Assembly (NCBI RefSeq): GCF_003752595.1
Contig: NZ_RKIJ01000010.1
Location: 124,001 to 188,000, forward strand
Length of the DNA: 64,000 bases
Reading direction: 5' to 3'
DNA from: Cellulomonas sp. PhB143
GTDB lineage: Bacteria > Actinomycetota > Actinomycetes > Actinomycetales > Cellulomonadaceae
The position numbers and the translations under genes are program-made. This document shows positions 17,487 through 25,888 of the stretch, one piece after another (the first letter of the stretch is position 1; each line of letters begins with the position of its first letter). The notes under the pieces are model-generated. The model had not been told where the DNA came from. It searched no databases and worked only from the letters and a program-made list of their open reading frames with translations.

Positions 17487-19265
17487 TCAGAGACCCAGCG
17501 CCGCCCGGACGTCGTCGGCCACCCGGTCGAGGCGCTCGCGCGCCTGCGCGCGGGACTCGGTCACGGCGGCGCGCGTGGCGCCCGCGGCGACGGGGAGCAC
17601 CACCTCGAGGTAGCACTTGACCTTGGGCTCGGTGCCGCTCGGCCGGACGATCACCCGGGTGCCGTCCGCTACGCCGAGCAGCACGCCGTCCGTGGGCGGC
17701 AGCCCGGCGTACCCGTCGGCGAGGTCGGCGACCTCCGTGACCTCGGCGCCGCCGAGCGTCGTGGGCGGCGCGGCGCGCAGGCGGTCCATCGTCTCGCCGA
17801 TCTCGGCCAGGTCCTCGAACCGTGCGGAGACCTGGTCGGTCACGTGCAGGCCGTGCGCCCGCGCGAGGTCGTCGAGGGCGTCGAGGACGGTGCGTCCCGC
17901 GGCGTGCAGCCGCGCCGCGAGCTGCGCGAACGCGAGGGCGGCGCTGATGCCGTCCTTGTCGCGGACCGTCGCCGGGTCGACGCAGTACCCGAGCGCCTCC
18001 TCGTAGCCGTAGACGAGCCCCTCGACGCGGGCGATCCACTTGAAGCCGGTCAGCGTGGTGCGGTGCTCGAGCCCGTGGGCGGCGGCGATGCGGGCGAGGA
18101 CCCGGGAGGACACGACGGAGCTCGCGAGGACGCCGCCGCCGGCACCCGCGCGACGGGCCAGGTCCTCGCCGAGCAGCGCCCCGACCTCGTCGCCGTGCAG
18201 CATGCGCCAGCCGTTGCTCCGGGCGGTCTCCGCGCCCTGGTACGTGCCGCGCGAGGGGTCGAGGACGGCGACCGCGCAGCGGTCCGCGTCCGGGTCGTTG
18301 GCGATCACCAGGTCCGCGGCGGAGTCCTGCGCCAGCGCCAGCGCCATGTCGACGGCGCCGGGCTCCTCCGGGTTGGGGAAGGCGACCGAGCCGAAGTCGG
18401 GGTCCGGCTCCTGCTGCTCCTCGACCGCGACCACGTGCTCGAACCCCGCCTCGCGCAGCGCGGCGTGCAGCACGCGGCCGCCGACGCCGTGCAGGGCGGT
18501 CGTGACGATCCGCAGCCGGCGCGGGCCGTCCTCGGCGCGCCGGCCGACGGCGTCGAGGTAGGCGCGCAGCACGTCCGGTCCGAGCACCGTCCAGCCGTCG
18601 TCGGCGCGCGGCACGTCGTCGGCCCCCGGCGCCGCGGCGATCCGGTCGGAGATCTCGGTGTCGGCCGGCGGGACGATCTGGGCGCCGCGGCCCGACTCCT
18701 CGACGGCCCTGCCGCCGAGGTAGACCTTGTACCCGTTGTCCTGCGCGGGGTTGTGGCTCGCCGTGACCATCACGCCGGCGTCGGCGGCCAGGTGCTGGAC
18801 CGCGAACGCGAGGACGGGGGTGGGCAGGGCCTGCGGCAGCAGGTCGACGCGCGCGCCCGCCGCCGTGAGCACCTGTGCGGTGGCGAGCGCGAAGTCGTGC
18901 GAGCGGTGCCGCGCGTCGTACCCCACGACGACGCGGGGGGCGTCGCCCGCCCCCACGCGGTCGCCGAGGTACGCGCCGAGACCCGCGGCGGCGCGCACGA
19001 CGACGGCCCGGTTCATCCGGCGCGGGCCCGCGCCCATGCGGCCGCGCAGCCCGGCGGTGCCGAACTCGAGGGGGCCCGCGAAGCGGTCGGCGAGCTCCTC
19101 CCGTGCCGCGCGGCGGACGTCCTCGCCGCGCGGGTCCGTGCCCCGTGCGTGGGCGACGAGCGCCTCGATCTCCGCGCGGTCGTGGGGGTCCGGGTCGGCG
19201 GCGGCCCAGGCGTCGGCGCGCTCGAGCAGCGCGTCCAGGTCCTGCGGGGTACGGAGGTCGGTCAT
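17487..19265 (-). CDS. phospho-sugar mutase (PMM/PGM2-like), probable phosphopentomutase
   Basis: 592 aa. Alpha-D-phosphohexomutase superfamily. LEFGTAGLRGRMGAGPRRMN is the N-terminal domain. VMVTASHNPAQDNGYKVY holds the phosphoserine and its metal-site neighbours. ANDPDADRCAVAV is the D-x-D-x-D-R metal loop, GDEVGALLGE the sugar-binding GDE segment, and RPSGTEPKVKCYLEV the phosphate-binding loop. The length and the LEFGTAGLRG start place it with the long PGM2-type group. Human PGM2 is mainly a phosphopentomutase. Being next to pnp, and in a window with deoA and deoC but no deoB, it plausibly interconverts (deoxy)ribose 1- and 5-phosphates. M. tuberculosis pmmB (Rv3308) has the same neighbour. 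Confidence 0.9.
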   Translation of the reverse strand: MTDLRTPQDLDALLERADAWAAADPDPHDRAEIEALVAHARGTDPRGEDVRRAAREELADRFAGPLEFGTAGLRGRMGAGPRRMNRAVVVRAAAGLGAYLGDRVGAGDAPRVVVGYDARHRSHDFALATAQVLTAAGARVDLLPQALPTPVLAFAVQHLAADAGVMVTASHNPAQDNGYKVYLGGRAVEESGRGAQIVPPADTEISDRIAAAPGADDVPRADDGWTVLGPDVLRAYLDAVGRRAEDGPRRLRIVTTALHGVGGRVLHAALREAGFEHVVAVEEQQEPDPDFGSVAFPNPEEPGAVDMALALAQDSAADLVIANDPDADRCAVAVLDPSRGTYQGAETARSNGWRMLHGDEVGALLGEDLARRAGAGGGVLASSVVSSRVLARIAAAHGLEHRTTLTGFKWIARVEGLVYGYEEALGYCVDPATVRDKDGISAALAFAQLAARLHAAGRTVLDALDDLARAHGLHVTDQVSARFEDLAEIGETMDRLRAAPPTTLGGAEVTEVADLADGYAGLPPTDGVLLGVADGTRVIVRPSGTEPKVKCYLEVVLPVAAGATRAAVTESRAQARERLDRVADDVRAALGL

Positions 19266-19266
19266 C

Positions 19267-20115
19267 TCACACCAGCCGGGCGATCGAGGCGAGCAGCGCG
19301 CTGATCCGAGGACCGGCCGCGCGGCCGGCCTCGATGACCTCGTCGTGCGAGAGCGGGGTCGCGCTGATCCCCGCCGCGAGGTTGGTGACGAGGGAGATGC
19401 CGAGGACGTCGAGCCCGCAGTGCCGGGCGGCGATCGCCTCGAGCGTCGTGGACATCCCCACCAGGTCGGCGCCGAGCACCCCCGCCATGCGGACCTCGGC
19501 CGGAGTCTCGTAGTGCGGCCCGGGGAACTGGGCGTAGACGCCGTCCGCGAGGGTCGCGTCGACGGTGCGGGCGAGGTCCCGCAGTCGGGCGCTGTACACG
19601 TCGCTGAGGTCCACGAAGGTCGCGCCCTCCAGCGGCGAGGTCGCGGTGAGGTTGAGGTGGTCCCTGATGAGCACGGGCGTGCCCGCCTTCCAGGACGGGT
19701 GCAGGCCGCCGCAGCCGTTGGTCAGCACGACCGCCTCGGCGCCGGTCGCGGCCGCGGTACGCACGCCGTGCACGACGCGCCGCACGCCGCGCCCCTCGTA
19801 CAGGTGCGTGCGCGAGCCGAGGACCAGGGCGTGCCGGACCTGCCCGTCGGGCCGCTCGATGCGGATCGAGCGCGTCGTCGACCCGTGGCCCGCCACGGTG
19901 GGCCGGCTGAAGCCGGGGATCTCGTGGGAGGGGATCTCGGCCACCGTCTCGCCGAGCAGGTCGGCCGCCGCGCCCCAGCCCGAGCCGAGCACCAGGGCGA
20001 GGTCGTGACGGTCCACGCCGCTCGCCGCGGCGATGTGCTCCGCGGCCTCCTGGGCGACCAGGAACGGGTCCGTCGCCGGGTCGTCCAGGGCGTCGGGTGC
20101 ATGCGTCGTCGTCAT
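19267..20115 (-). CDS. purine-nucleoside phosphorylase
   Basis: 282 aa, trimeric PNP/MTAP family. It cleaves inosine, guanosine and their deoxy forms with phosphate. LALVLGSGWG is the phosphate loop, PGFSRPTVAGHGS the flexible phosphate region, FPGPHYETPAEVRM the family signature, and GMSTTLEAIAARHCG the ribose-binding Met-Ser-Thr segment. SLVTNLAAGIS carries the N residue that contacts the purine. The start MTTTHAP is supported by a leaderless -10 7 nt upstream; the long open frame beyond it is antisense to the next gene. It is transcribed with the mutase behind it (one base between them). Rv3307 deoD is the tuberculosis counterpart. Confidence 0.94.
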   Translation of the reverse strand: MTTTHAPDALDDPATDPFLVAQEAAEHIAAASGVDRHDLALVLGSGWGAAADLLGETVAEIPSHEIPGFSRPTVAGHGSTTRSIRIERPDGQVRHALVLGSRTHLYEGRGVRRVVHGVRTAAATGAEAVVLTNGCGGLHPSWKAGTPVLIRDHLNLTATSPLEGATFVDLSDVYSARLRDLARTVDATLADGVYAQFPGPHYETPAEVRMAGVLGADLVGMSTTLEAIAARHCGLDVLGISLVTNLAAGISATPLSHDEVIEAGRAAGPRISALLASIARLV

Positions 20116-20122
20116 GGGTGCG

Positions 20123-20128
20123 AGGCTA
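20123..20128 (-). promoter_or_regulatory. leaderless-type -10 element of the pnp-mutase operon
   Basis: The minus strand reads TAGCCT, 7 nt before the pnp ATG, with no ribosome binding site between. Confidence 0.5.
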
Positions 20129-20222
20129 GTACGTCCGTGCGGAACCGACCTGCGAAGCAGGCGCCGGGCACCGCCCGTCGCACCGCCCGTCGCGCCGGGC
20201 GCCGCGTCCCCCTCGCGCCAGG

Positions 20223-20228
20223 CACAAT
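20223..20228 (+). promoter_or_regulatory. leaderless-type -10 element of the LpdA-like gene
   Basis: CACAAT is followed by a 7 nt spacer and the GTG at 20236. The same AT-GGC-N4-GTG layout appears at 35672 and 54258, which is why the GTG rather than the ATG inside the hexamer was taken as start. Confidence 0.45.
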
Positions 20229-20235
20229 GGCCCCT

Positions 20236-21666
20236 GTGAGCATCGAGACCCCTCCCATGATGTCCGGCCGCGTCGTGATCCTCGGGGGCGGCCCCGGCGG
20301 GTACGAGGCGGCGCTCGTGGCACGGCGGCTCGGCGCGGACGTCACCGTCGTCGAGCGGCAGGGGCTCGGTGGTGCCGCGGTGCTCACCGACGTCGTCCCG
20401 TCCAAGACCCTCATCGCCACCGCGGACTGGATGACGACGGCGGAGGCCGCCTCCGACCTCGGTGTGCGTCCGCACGCCGCGGCCGGCGTCGCCCGCGAGG
20501 CGGGCGCGCACGCCGTCGACCTCGACGCCGTCAACACGCGGGTCCGGGCGCTCGCGACCGCCCAGTCGGCCGACGTCCGCGGACGCCTGGAGCGCGAGGG
20601 CGTGCGCGTCGTCATCGGCGACGGCCGCCTCGACGGCCCGACGGCGGTCGTCGCCTCCGGTGCGGACGGCGACGAGGAGCGGCTGGAGGCCGACGTCGTC
20701 CTGCTCGCCCTGGGCGCGACGCCGCGGGTGCTGCCCACCGCCGTGCCGGACGGCGAGCGGATCCTCACCTGGACCCAGCTGTACGGGCTCACCGAGCTCC
20801 CGGAGAGGCTCATCGTCGTCGGCTCGGGCGTCACCGGTGCGGAGTTCGCCGGGGCGTACAACGCGCTGGGCTCCGAGGTGACGCTCGTCTCGAGCCGCGA
20901 CCGCGTGCTGCCGGGGGAGGACGCCGACGCGGCGGAGCTCATCGAGAACGTCTTCCGCGCCCGCGGGATGACCGTGTGCTCGCGCTCGCGCGCGGAGGCA
21001 GCGGTCCGCACGGCCGACGGCGTCGCGGTCACCCTGGCCGACGGGCGGGTGCTCGAGGGCAGCCACGTGCTGCTCGCCGTCGGGTCGATCCCGTCCACGC
21101 GGGGCATCGGCCTGGAGGAGGCGGGCGTGGAGCTGACGGCGCAGGGGTACGTGCGGGTCGACAAGGTCTCGCGCACCACGGCCCGCGGCGTGTACGCCGC
21201 CGGCGACTGCACCGGCGTCCTGCCGCTGGCGTCCGTGGCCGCGATGCAGGGGCGCGTGGCGATGTCGCACGCGCTCGGCGACGCGGTCAGCCCGATCCGG
21301 CTGCGCTCGGTGGCCGCGAACATCTTCACCGCGCCCGAGATCGCGACGGTCGGCTACTCCGAGGCGGCGCTGGTCGAGTCCGGCGCGAAGTACCTCACGG
21401 CGACGCTGCCGCTCGGGCGCAACCCCCGGGCGAAGATGATGGGCATGCAGGACGGTTTCGTGAAGCTGTTCGCGCGGCCCGACACGGGCATGGTGCTCGG
21501 GGGCGTCGTCGTCGCCCAGCGCGCGAGCGAGCTGATCTTCCCGATCACCCTCGCGGTCTCGCAGCGGATGACGGTGGACGACGTCGCCGCGTCCTTCACG
21601 ATCTACCCCTCGCTGAGCGGCTCGATCGCGGAGGCGGCGCGCACGCTGCACCACCGCATCTCCTGA
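20236..21666 (+). CDS. lpdA: NAD(P)H-quinone dehydrogenase of the LpdA/flavoprotein disulfide reductase family
   Basis: 476 aa from the GTG at 20236; ATGs at 20227 and 20257 are alternatives. RVVILGGGPGGYEAAL is the FAD site and LIVVGSGVTGAEFAGAY the NAD(P)H site. ARGVYAAGDCTGVLPLASVA is the second FAD contact, and a dimerisation domain follows. The segment GLGGAAVLTDVVPSKT stands where true lipoamide dehydrogenases have the C-x4-C redox pair; both cysteines are absent. This is the hallmark of M. tuberculosis Rv3303c, a quinone-reducing antioxidant enzyme lacking lipoamide activity. The C-terminal His-Glu dyad of the disulfide reductases is not evident. It faces the pnp operon divergently. 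Confidence 0.88.
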   Translation: MSIETPPMMSGRVVILGGGPGGYEAALVARRLGADVTVVERQGLGGAAVLTDVVPSKTLIATADWMTTAEAASDLGVRPHAAAGVAREAGAHAVDLDAVNTRVRALATAQSADVRGRLEREGVRVVIGDGRLDGPTAVVASGADGDEERLEADVVLLALGATPRVLPTAVPDGERILTWTQLYGLTELPERLIVVGSGVTGAEFAGAYNALGSEVTLVSSRDRVLPGEDADAAELIENVFRARGMTVCSRSRAEAAVRTADGVAVTLADGRVLEGSHVLLAVGSIPSTRGIGLEEAGVELTAQGYVRVDKVSRTTARGVYAAGDCTGVLPLASVAAMQGRVAMSHALGDAVSPIRLRSVAANIFTAPEIATVGYSEAALVESGAKYLTATLPLGRNPRAKMMGMQDGFVKLFARPDTGMVLGGVVVAQRASELIFPITLAVSQRMTVDDVAASFTIYPSLSGSIAEAARTLHHRIS

Positions 21667-21684
21667 GTCGGGCCGGGGCCGGCC

Positions 21685-23037
21685 TCAGGCCTCGAACAGC
21701 GCCTGGCCCACGTAGGCGCCGTCGGTGCCCCCGAGGGCGGCGCCCACGGGCACGCCCGGGGGCACGGCCCACAGCCCCGAGCCCGTGTGGCGCAGGTACT
21801 CCGACATCGCGTCGTCGCGCGCGAGGCGGTTCTGCATCGGCACGTACTGGGTCGCGGGGTCGCGGACGTAGGCGAGGAAGAACAGCCCCGCGTCGAGGCG
21901 GCCGAGGCCGTCCGAGCCGTCCGTGTAGTTGTACCCGCGGCGCAGCATGCGGGCGCCGCCGTTGCTGCTCGGGTGCGCGAGGCGCACGTGCGCGGCGGTG
22001 TCGACCAGCGGTGCGCCGTCGCCGCCCGTCGCGGCGAGGTCCGGCTCGGTGTGCTCCTGGCCCCCGGAGAGCGGGGCGCCCGAGGCCTTGGTGCGCCCGA
22101 CGACCTGCTCCTGCTCGCGCAGCGACGAGCGGTCCCAGGTCTCGATCATCATGCGGATCCGCCGCGCGACCAGGTAGGAGCCGCCGGCCAACCACGCGGC
22201 GCCGGCGTCGTCGTCCGGGTCCACCCAGACGTGCTCGGCGGCCGCCTCGGGCTCCTCGGCCTTGATGTTCGCGGTGCCGTCCTTGAACCCGAAGAGGTTG
22301 CGCGGCGTGGACTGGCTGGTCGTCGTCGTGGACGTGCGGCCGTAGCCCAGCTGGCTCCACCGGACGGCGGCGGTGCCGAACGCGATGCGGGACAGGTTGC
22401 GGACCGCGTGCACCGCGACCTGGGGGTCGTCGGCGCAGGCCTGCACGGCGAGGTCGCCGCCGCAGCGCGGGTCCTCCAGCATGTCGCCGGGGAAGTGCGG
22501 CAGGTCCTCGAGCAGCGCGGGGCGCCGGGCGTCGAGCCCGAACCGGTCCGTGCCGCCGGCGTCGCGGAAGAGGCTCGGCCCGAGGCCGAACGTGATCGTC
22601 AGCCCCGCCGCGCCCAGGCCCTGCACCTCGCCCGTGTCGTCCGGCGGGGCCTCGTACGGGCCCGACGTCGGCCCGAGCTCGCCGGCGGGCAGCCCGCGCG
22701 TCATCCGGGAGGCCGCGAGGGTCCATGCCCGCAGCAGGCCGACGAGCTCCTCGCGGGACGCCGTCGTGACGTCGAACGTGGCGAAGTGCAGGTGCTCCTG
22801 GACGCGGGTGGTGATCCCGGCCTGGTGCGCGCCGGCGAAGGCGGTCCCCGCCGAGCCCGCCGAGCCCGGCGACGCACCGCCGGCACCGCCGGTCCCGGAC
22901 GACCCGCCGGCCTGCGCGGCGCTCGCCCCCGCGAAGCCGGCCGCGGCGCCGACCCCGAGCGCGCCGGCGACGCCGCCGAGGAGCGCGCGGCGGGAGACCC
23001 CGCGGCGCGGCTCCTCGGCGGGCGTCGGGTCGCTCAT
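21685..23037 (-). CDS. efeB: iron uptake peroxidase EfeB (Dyp-type, Tat-exported)
   Basis: 450 aa. RRGVSRRALLGGVAGALGVG followed by a small-residue stretch ending ASAAQA is a twin-arginine signal. The Dyp peroxidase domain shows FGFKDGTANI (the G-x-x-D-G motif with the catalytic aspartate) and GGSYLVARRIRM, typical of the deferrochelatase branch. A haem histidine is plausible in the EEPEAAAEHVWVDP region. EfeB acts on haem or oxidises ferrous iron outside the membrane for delivery to EfeO and EfeU. The ATG overlaps the efeO stop by 4 nt. It ends 18 bp from the convergent LpdA gene. Confidence 0.93.
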   Translation of the reverse strand: MSDPTPAEEPRRGVSRRALLGGVAGALGVGAAAGFAGASAAQAGGSSGTGGAGGASPGSAGSAGTAFAGAHQAGITTRVQEHLHFATFDVTTASREELVGLLRAWTLAASRMTRGLPAGELGPTSGPYEAPPDDTGEVQGLGAAGLTITFGLGPSLFRDAGGTDRFGLDARRPALLEDLPHFPGDMLEDPRCGGDLAVQACADDPQVAVHAVRNLSRIAFGTAAVRWSQLGYGRTSTTTTSQSTPRNLFGFKDGTANIKAEEPEAAAEHVWVDPDDDAGAAWLAGGSYLVARRIRMMIETWDRSSLREQEQVVGRTKASGAPLSGGQEHTEPDLAATGGDGAPLVDTAAHVRLAHPSSNGGARMLRRGYNYTDGSDGLGRLDAGLFFLAYVRDPATQYVPMQNRLARDDAMSEYLRHTGSGLWAVPPGVPVGAALGGTDGAYVGQALFEA

Positions 23038-24299
23038 CGCAGGACGACGGCGGCCGTCAGCTGCGAGAGCGGCTCGCCGAGGGCGTCGACGGCGGAGGAC
23101 AGCTCACGCACCTGGTCCTGGTCGAGGTCGTCGTAGAGCACGAACCCGTCGCCGTCGCGCTGGGCGTCGAGCAGCGTCTGCAGCGACGCGAAGCGCTCGT
23201 CGAGGGTGGCGGCGAGGTCGGGGTCCTTGGCGGCGACCACGTCACGCAGCCCGTCGTAGGCGACCTTCGCGCCGTCGACGTTGGCCTGGAAGTCCCACAG
23301 GTCGGTGTGCGACCAGATCTCCTCCTCGCCGGTGACCTTCCCGGTGGCGACCTCGTCGAGCAGGCCCTTGGCACCGTTGCCGATCGCCGCGGCGTCGATC
23401 TGGTCGGCGAACCCCGCGTCGTGCGTTCGGGCGTAGAGGTCCTGGGTGTCCTCCAGGAGCGTGTCCGCGTACCGGGTGCGCTGCGCGTCGGTGAGGGGCG
23501 CGTAGGCCTTGCCGCCGTTCGCGTCGGGCTCCGGCTGCCACAGGTCCTTCTCGAGCAGGTGCCAGCCCGTCCACTCCTGGCCCTCCTCGAGGTCGGCCTC
23601 GCGCAGGTCCATGCGCGGGTCGAGGTCGCCGAAGGACTCGGCGACGGGCTCGATGCGCTCCCAGTGGGCGCGGACCGGCGCGTAGAGCTCGCGGGCCTTC
23701 GCGACGTCGCCGGCCTGGTACGCCTCGACGAAGTCGGCGGTGCCGGTCTGCAGCTGCTCGGTCTGGTCCTTGACGTAGGCGACGTAGTTCGTCACGGCGG
23801 CGTCGACCTGCTCGGACGTCGCCCCGGTGGGCGTGACGTCGGCGCCCGAGTCGGTCACGGTGAACGCGTCGCGGATCCCGTCGCCGACCATGCCGGGCTT
23901 GCACGCGGTCTGGTAGCTGCCGGGCTTGGCGGTGACCACCAGGTCGCGGGTGATCCCGGGGCCGATGTTCTCGACCTCGGAGACGATCCGCAGTCCGTCC
24001 TCGGCGAGGAGGTAGAACTCGGTGACCTGGTCGCCGTCGTTCGTGACCTCGAAGACCACGGGGCCCGACGGCGCCTGCGTCGCCGAGAGCTCGCACGCGT
24101 CGTCGGTGGAGCTGACGGTGAGGGTGGCGTCCTGCGCCCCGGTCCCCGCGGCGTCGGTGCCCGCGGCGGCGTCCGCGCCGGCGGCCGGGTCGTTGGGGGT
24201 GCAGGCGGTCAGGGCGGCCAGCAGCGCCACGACGGTGAGCGGGGCGGTGAGCGGGGCGGCCGTGCGGGCGACGCGCCGGCGGGTGGTCGTGGGGCTCAT
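23034..24299 (-). CDS. efeO: iron uptake lipoprotein EfeO (cupredoxin plus M75 domain)
   Basis: 421 aa. VVALLAALTAC is the lipobox, unlike the simple secreted EfeO of E. coli, and fits a Gram-positive wall. An N-terminal cupredoxin-like domain (about residues 50-145, VSSTDDACELSATQAPSGP) precedes the M75 imelysin-type domain. The latter carries HWERIEPVAESFGDLD and EWTGWHLLEKDLW with the H-x-x-E metal motif. It binds iron at the cell surface for the EfeU permease. It overlaps both efeU and efeB by 4 nt, giving the canonical efeUOB order. Confidence 0.93.
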   Translation of the reverse strand: MSPTTTRRRVARTAAPLTAPLTVVALLAALTACTPNDPAAGADAAAGTDAAGTGAQDATLTVSSTDDACELSATQAPSGPVVFEVTNDGDQVTEFYLLAEDGLRIVSEVENIGPGITRDLVVTAKPGSYQTACKPGMVGDGIRDAFTVTDSGADVTPTGATSEQVDAAVTNYVAYVKDQTEQLQTGTADFVEAYQAGDVAKARELYAPVRAHWERIEPVAESFGDLDPRMDLREADLEEGQEWTGWHLLEKDLWQPEPDANGGKAYAPLTDAQRTRYADTLLEDTQDLYARTHDAGFADQIDAAAIGNGAKGLLDEVATGKVTGEEEIWSHTDLWDFQANVDGAKVAYDGLRDVVAAKDPDLAATLDERFASLQTLLDAQRDGDGFVLYDDLDQDQVRELSSAVDALGEPLSQLTAAVVLR

Positions 24300-25195
24300 C
24301 GGGGGGTTCCTCCGGTGGTGGGGGCGCCGAGCGGGCGTCCGGCGCCGGCGGCGGGGACCGGTGCCGGGGCGGCGGACCCCTTCGTGGGCGGTCCGGAGAA
24401 CCAGACGGTGCGGACGTAGACGAGCAGGGTGGGGACGAGATACAGCACCCAGGCGGCGAGCTCGAGCCAGGTGGTGGCGGGGGAGAAGTTGAGGACGCCC
24501 TTGAGCACGGTGCCGTACCAGCTCGACGGCGGGACCGCGGCGGAGACGTCGAAGGCGAGGTGGTTCAGGCCGGGCAGGATCCCGGCCTCCTGCAGGTCGT
24601 GCACGCCGTAGGACAGGACGCCGGCGGCGATGACGATCAGCGCGAGGCCCGTCCAGGAGAAGAAGACCCTCAGGTCGAGCCGCACGGCCCCGCGGTAGAC
24701 GAGCCAGCCGAGCGCGACGGCGACGGCGAGGCCGAGCACGGCGCCGAGCAGCGGCTGGGTGGAGCGCCCGGTCGCCTGGGCGCCGGCCCACAGGAACAGC
24801 GCGGTCTCGAGCCCCTCGCGGCCCACCGCGAGCATCGCCATGACGAGCACCGCCCACCGCCCGGACCGCACGGCGCTGTCCAGCTTCTCGTGCAGGTCGC
24901 GCTTGAGGAAGCGCGCGGTGCGCCCCATCCAGAAGATCATCCAGGTGATCAGCCCGACGGCGACGACGGAGAGGGTGCCGCCGATGGCCTCCTGCGCCTC
25001 GAAGGTCAGGCCCTGGGGTCCGAACGTGAGGGCGGCGCCGAACGCGAGCGAGGCGAGCACGGCGATCGCGATGCCCGCCCACAGCTGGGGGAGCAGGTCG
25101 CGACGTCCGCTCCTGACGAGGTAGGCGACGAGGATGCCGACGACGAGCGCTGCCTCCAGACCTTCACGGAGGCCGATGAGGAAGTTCGCGAACAC
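24296..25195 (-). CDS. efeU: iron permease EfeU (FTR1 family)
   Basis: 299 aa from GTG, with GGAGG 4 nt upstream. LIGLREGLEAALVVGIL and AVGREGLETALFLW are the two R-E-G-L-E iron-conducting motifs. Seven hydrophobic helices are visible. The C-terminal tail after about residue 270 is Pro/Ala-rich. It imports ferric iron coupled to oxidation by its partners. It is the first gene of the operon, about 40-75 bp downstream of two overlapping iron boxes, so repression by a DtxR/IdeR protein under iron sufficiency is expected. Confidence 0.93.
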   Translation of the reverse strand: MFANFLIGLREGLEAALVVGILVAYLVRSGRRDLLPQLWAGIAIAVLASLAFGAALTFGPQGLTFEAQEAIGGTLSVVAVGLITWMIFWMGRTARFLKRDLHEKLDSAVRSGRWAVLVMAMLAVGREGLETALFLWAGAQATGRSTQPLLGAVLGLAVAVALGWLVYRGAVRLDLRVFFSWTGLALIVIAAGVLSYGVHDLQEAGILPGLNHLAFDVSAAVPPSSWYGTVLKGVLNFSPATTWLELAAWVLYLVPTLLVYVRTVWFSGPPTKGSAAPAPVPAAGAGRPLGAPTTGGTPR

Positions 25196-25236
25196 TGGGC
25201 CTCCGTGCCGGGTGGGGTGGCGATGCCTCGTATCGG

Positions 25237-25270
25237 TAAGGCTGGGCTTCCTAAGGTGCGCCTTGCCTTA
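25237..25270 (-). promoter_or_regulatory. two overlapping DtxR/IdeR iron boxes upstream of efeUOB
   Basis: On the minus strand 25270-25252 reads TAAGGCAAGGCGCACCTTA, matching 13 of 19 positions of the iron box TTAGGTTAGGCTAACCTAA, with the TAAGG/CCTTA arms intact. A second, weaker box lies at 25255-25237 (TTAGGAAGC...CCTTAC), shifted by 15 bp. They overlie the likely promoter of efeU. Confidence 0.75.
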
Positions 25271-25331
25271 ATGCGCTGAGGATAGCGCGCGCGGGAGCGT
25301 TCGTGGAACAGCCGTCTTGCGCAGCGGACCG

Positions 25332-25886
25332 TCAGTCCCGGGCGCGGTGCCCGTCGGGCCGAGGCGTGCCGACGAGGCGGCGGCGCAGCACGGGCCAGGC
25401 CGCGCCGAAGGCGGGCAGCAGGGGCAGGCGGGCGACGTCGTCGAGCGCGACCCACCGCACGTCGAGGCTCTCGGCGTCCGTCGGGCGCGGGTCCACGCGT
25501 GCGCCCGGCGCGACCTCCGCCAGGACGGTCGTGTAGCTCCAGGTGCCGTGGTCGAGCACCGAGGTCTCCAGGACGCGCACGCTCGCCGGCGCGATGCCGG
25601 CCTCCTCCCCGGACTCGCGCAGGGCCGCGTCGACCGCGGACTCGTGCGGTGCGCGGGCGCCCCCGGGGATGCCCCAGGTGCCGCCGTGGTGGCTCCACGT
25701 CGCGCGGTGCTGCAGGACGACGTGCGTGGCGCGGGCGCCCTCGGGCGCGTCCGACGGGCCGCTCGCGCGGGGGTCGTGCCCGGCGAGCAGGAGCCCCGCC
25801 GCGCCGAACAGTCCCCAGTGGCGCTGCCCGCAGGCGCACTCGACCCACCCGTCGCCGGGCTGGCGGTGCCGGGGCAGCGGCGGCAC
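25332..25886 (-). CDS. NUDIX hydrolase with N-terminal zinc-ribbon-like segment
   Basis: 184 aa from a GTG 2 nt after the carboxylase stop. The Nudix box G-x5-E-x7-R-E-x2-E-E-x-G is complete: GGARAPHESAVDAAL then RESGEEAGI. The start contains WVECACGQRHWGLFGAAG, where Cys-x-Cys recalls the zinc ribbon of NADH pyrophosphatases, though the second cysteine pair is missing. Nudix enzymes hydrolyse nucleoside diphosphates linked to another group; the substrate is not predictable here. The close spacing suggests co-translation with the carboxylase alpha subunit. Confidence 0.87.
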   Translation of the reverse strand: MPPLPRHRQPGDGWVECACGQRHWGLFGAAGLLLAGHDPRASGPSDAPEGARATHVVLQHRATWSHHGGTWGIPGGARAPHESAVDAALRESGEEAGIAPASVRVLETSVLDHGTWSYTTVLAEVAPGARVDPRPTDAESLDVRWVALDDVARLPLLPAFGAAWPVLRRRLVGTPRPDGHRARD

Positions 25887-25888
25887 GC

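Noticed and set aside
20236-21666. Dihydrolipoamide dehydrogenase
   Set aside because: The C-x4-C redox pair is missing and no 2-oxo acid dehydrogenase genes are nearby; LpdA/Rv3303c type fits better.
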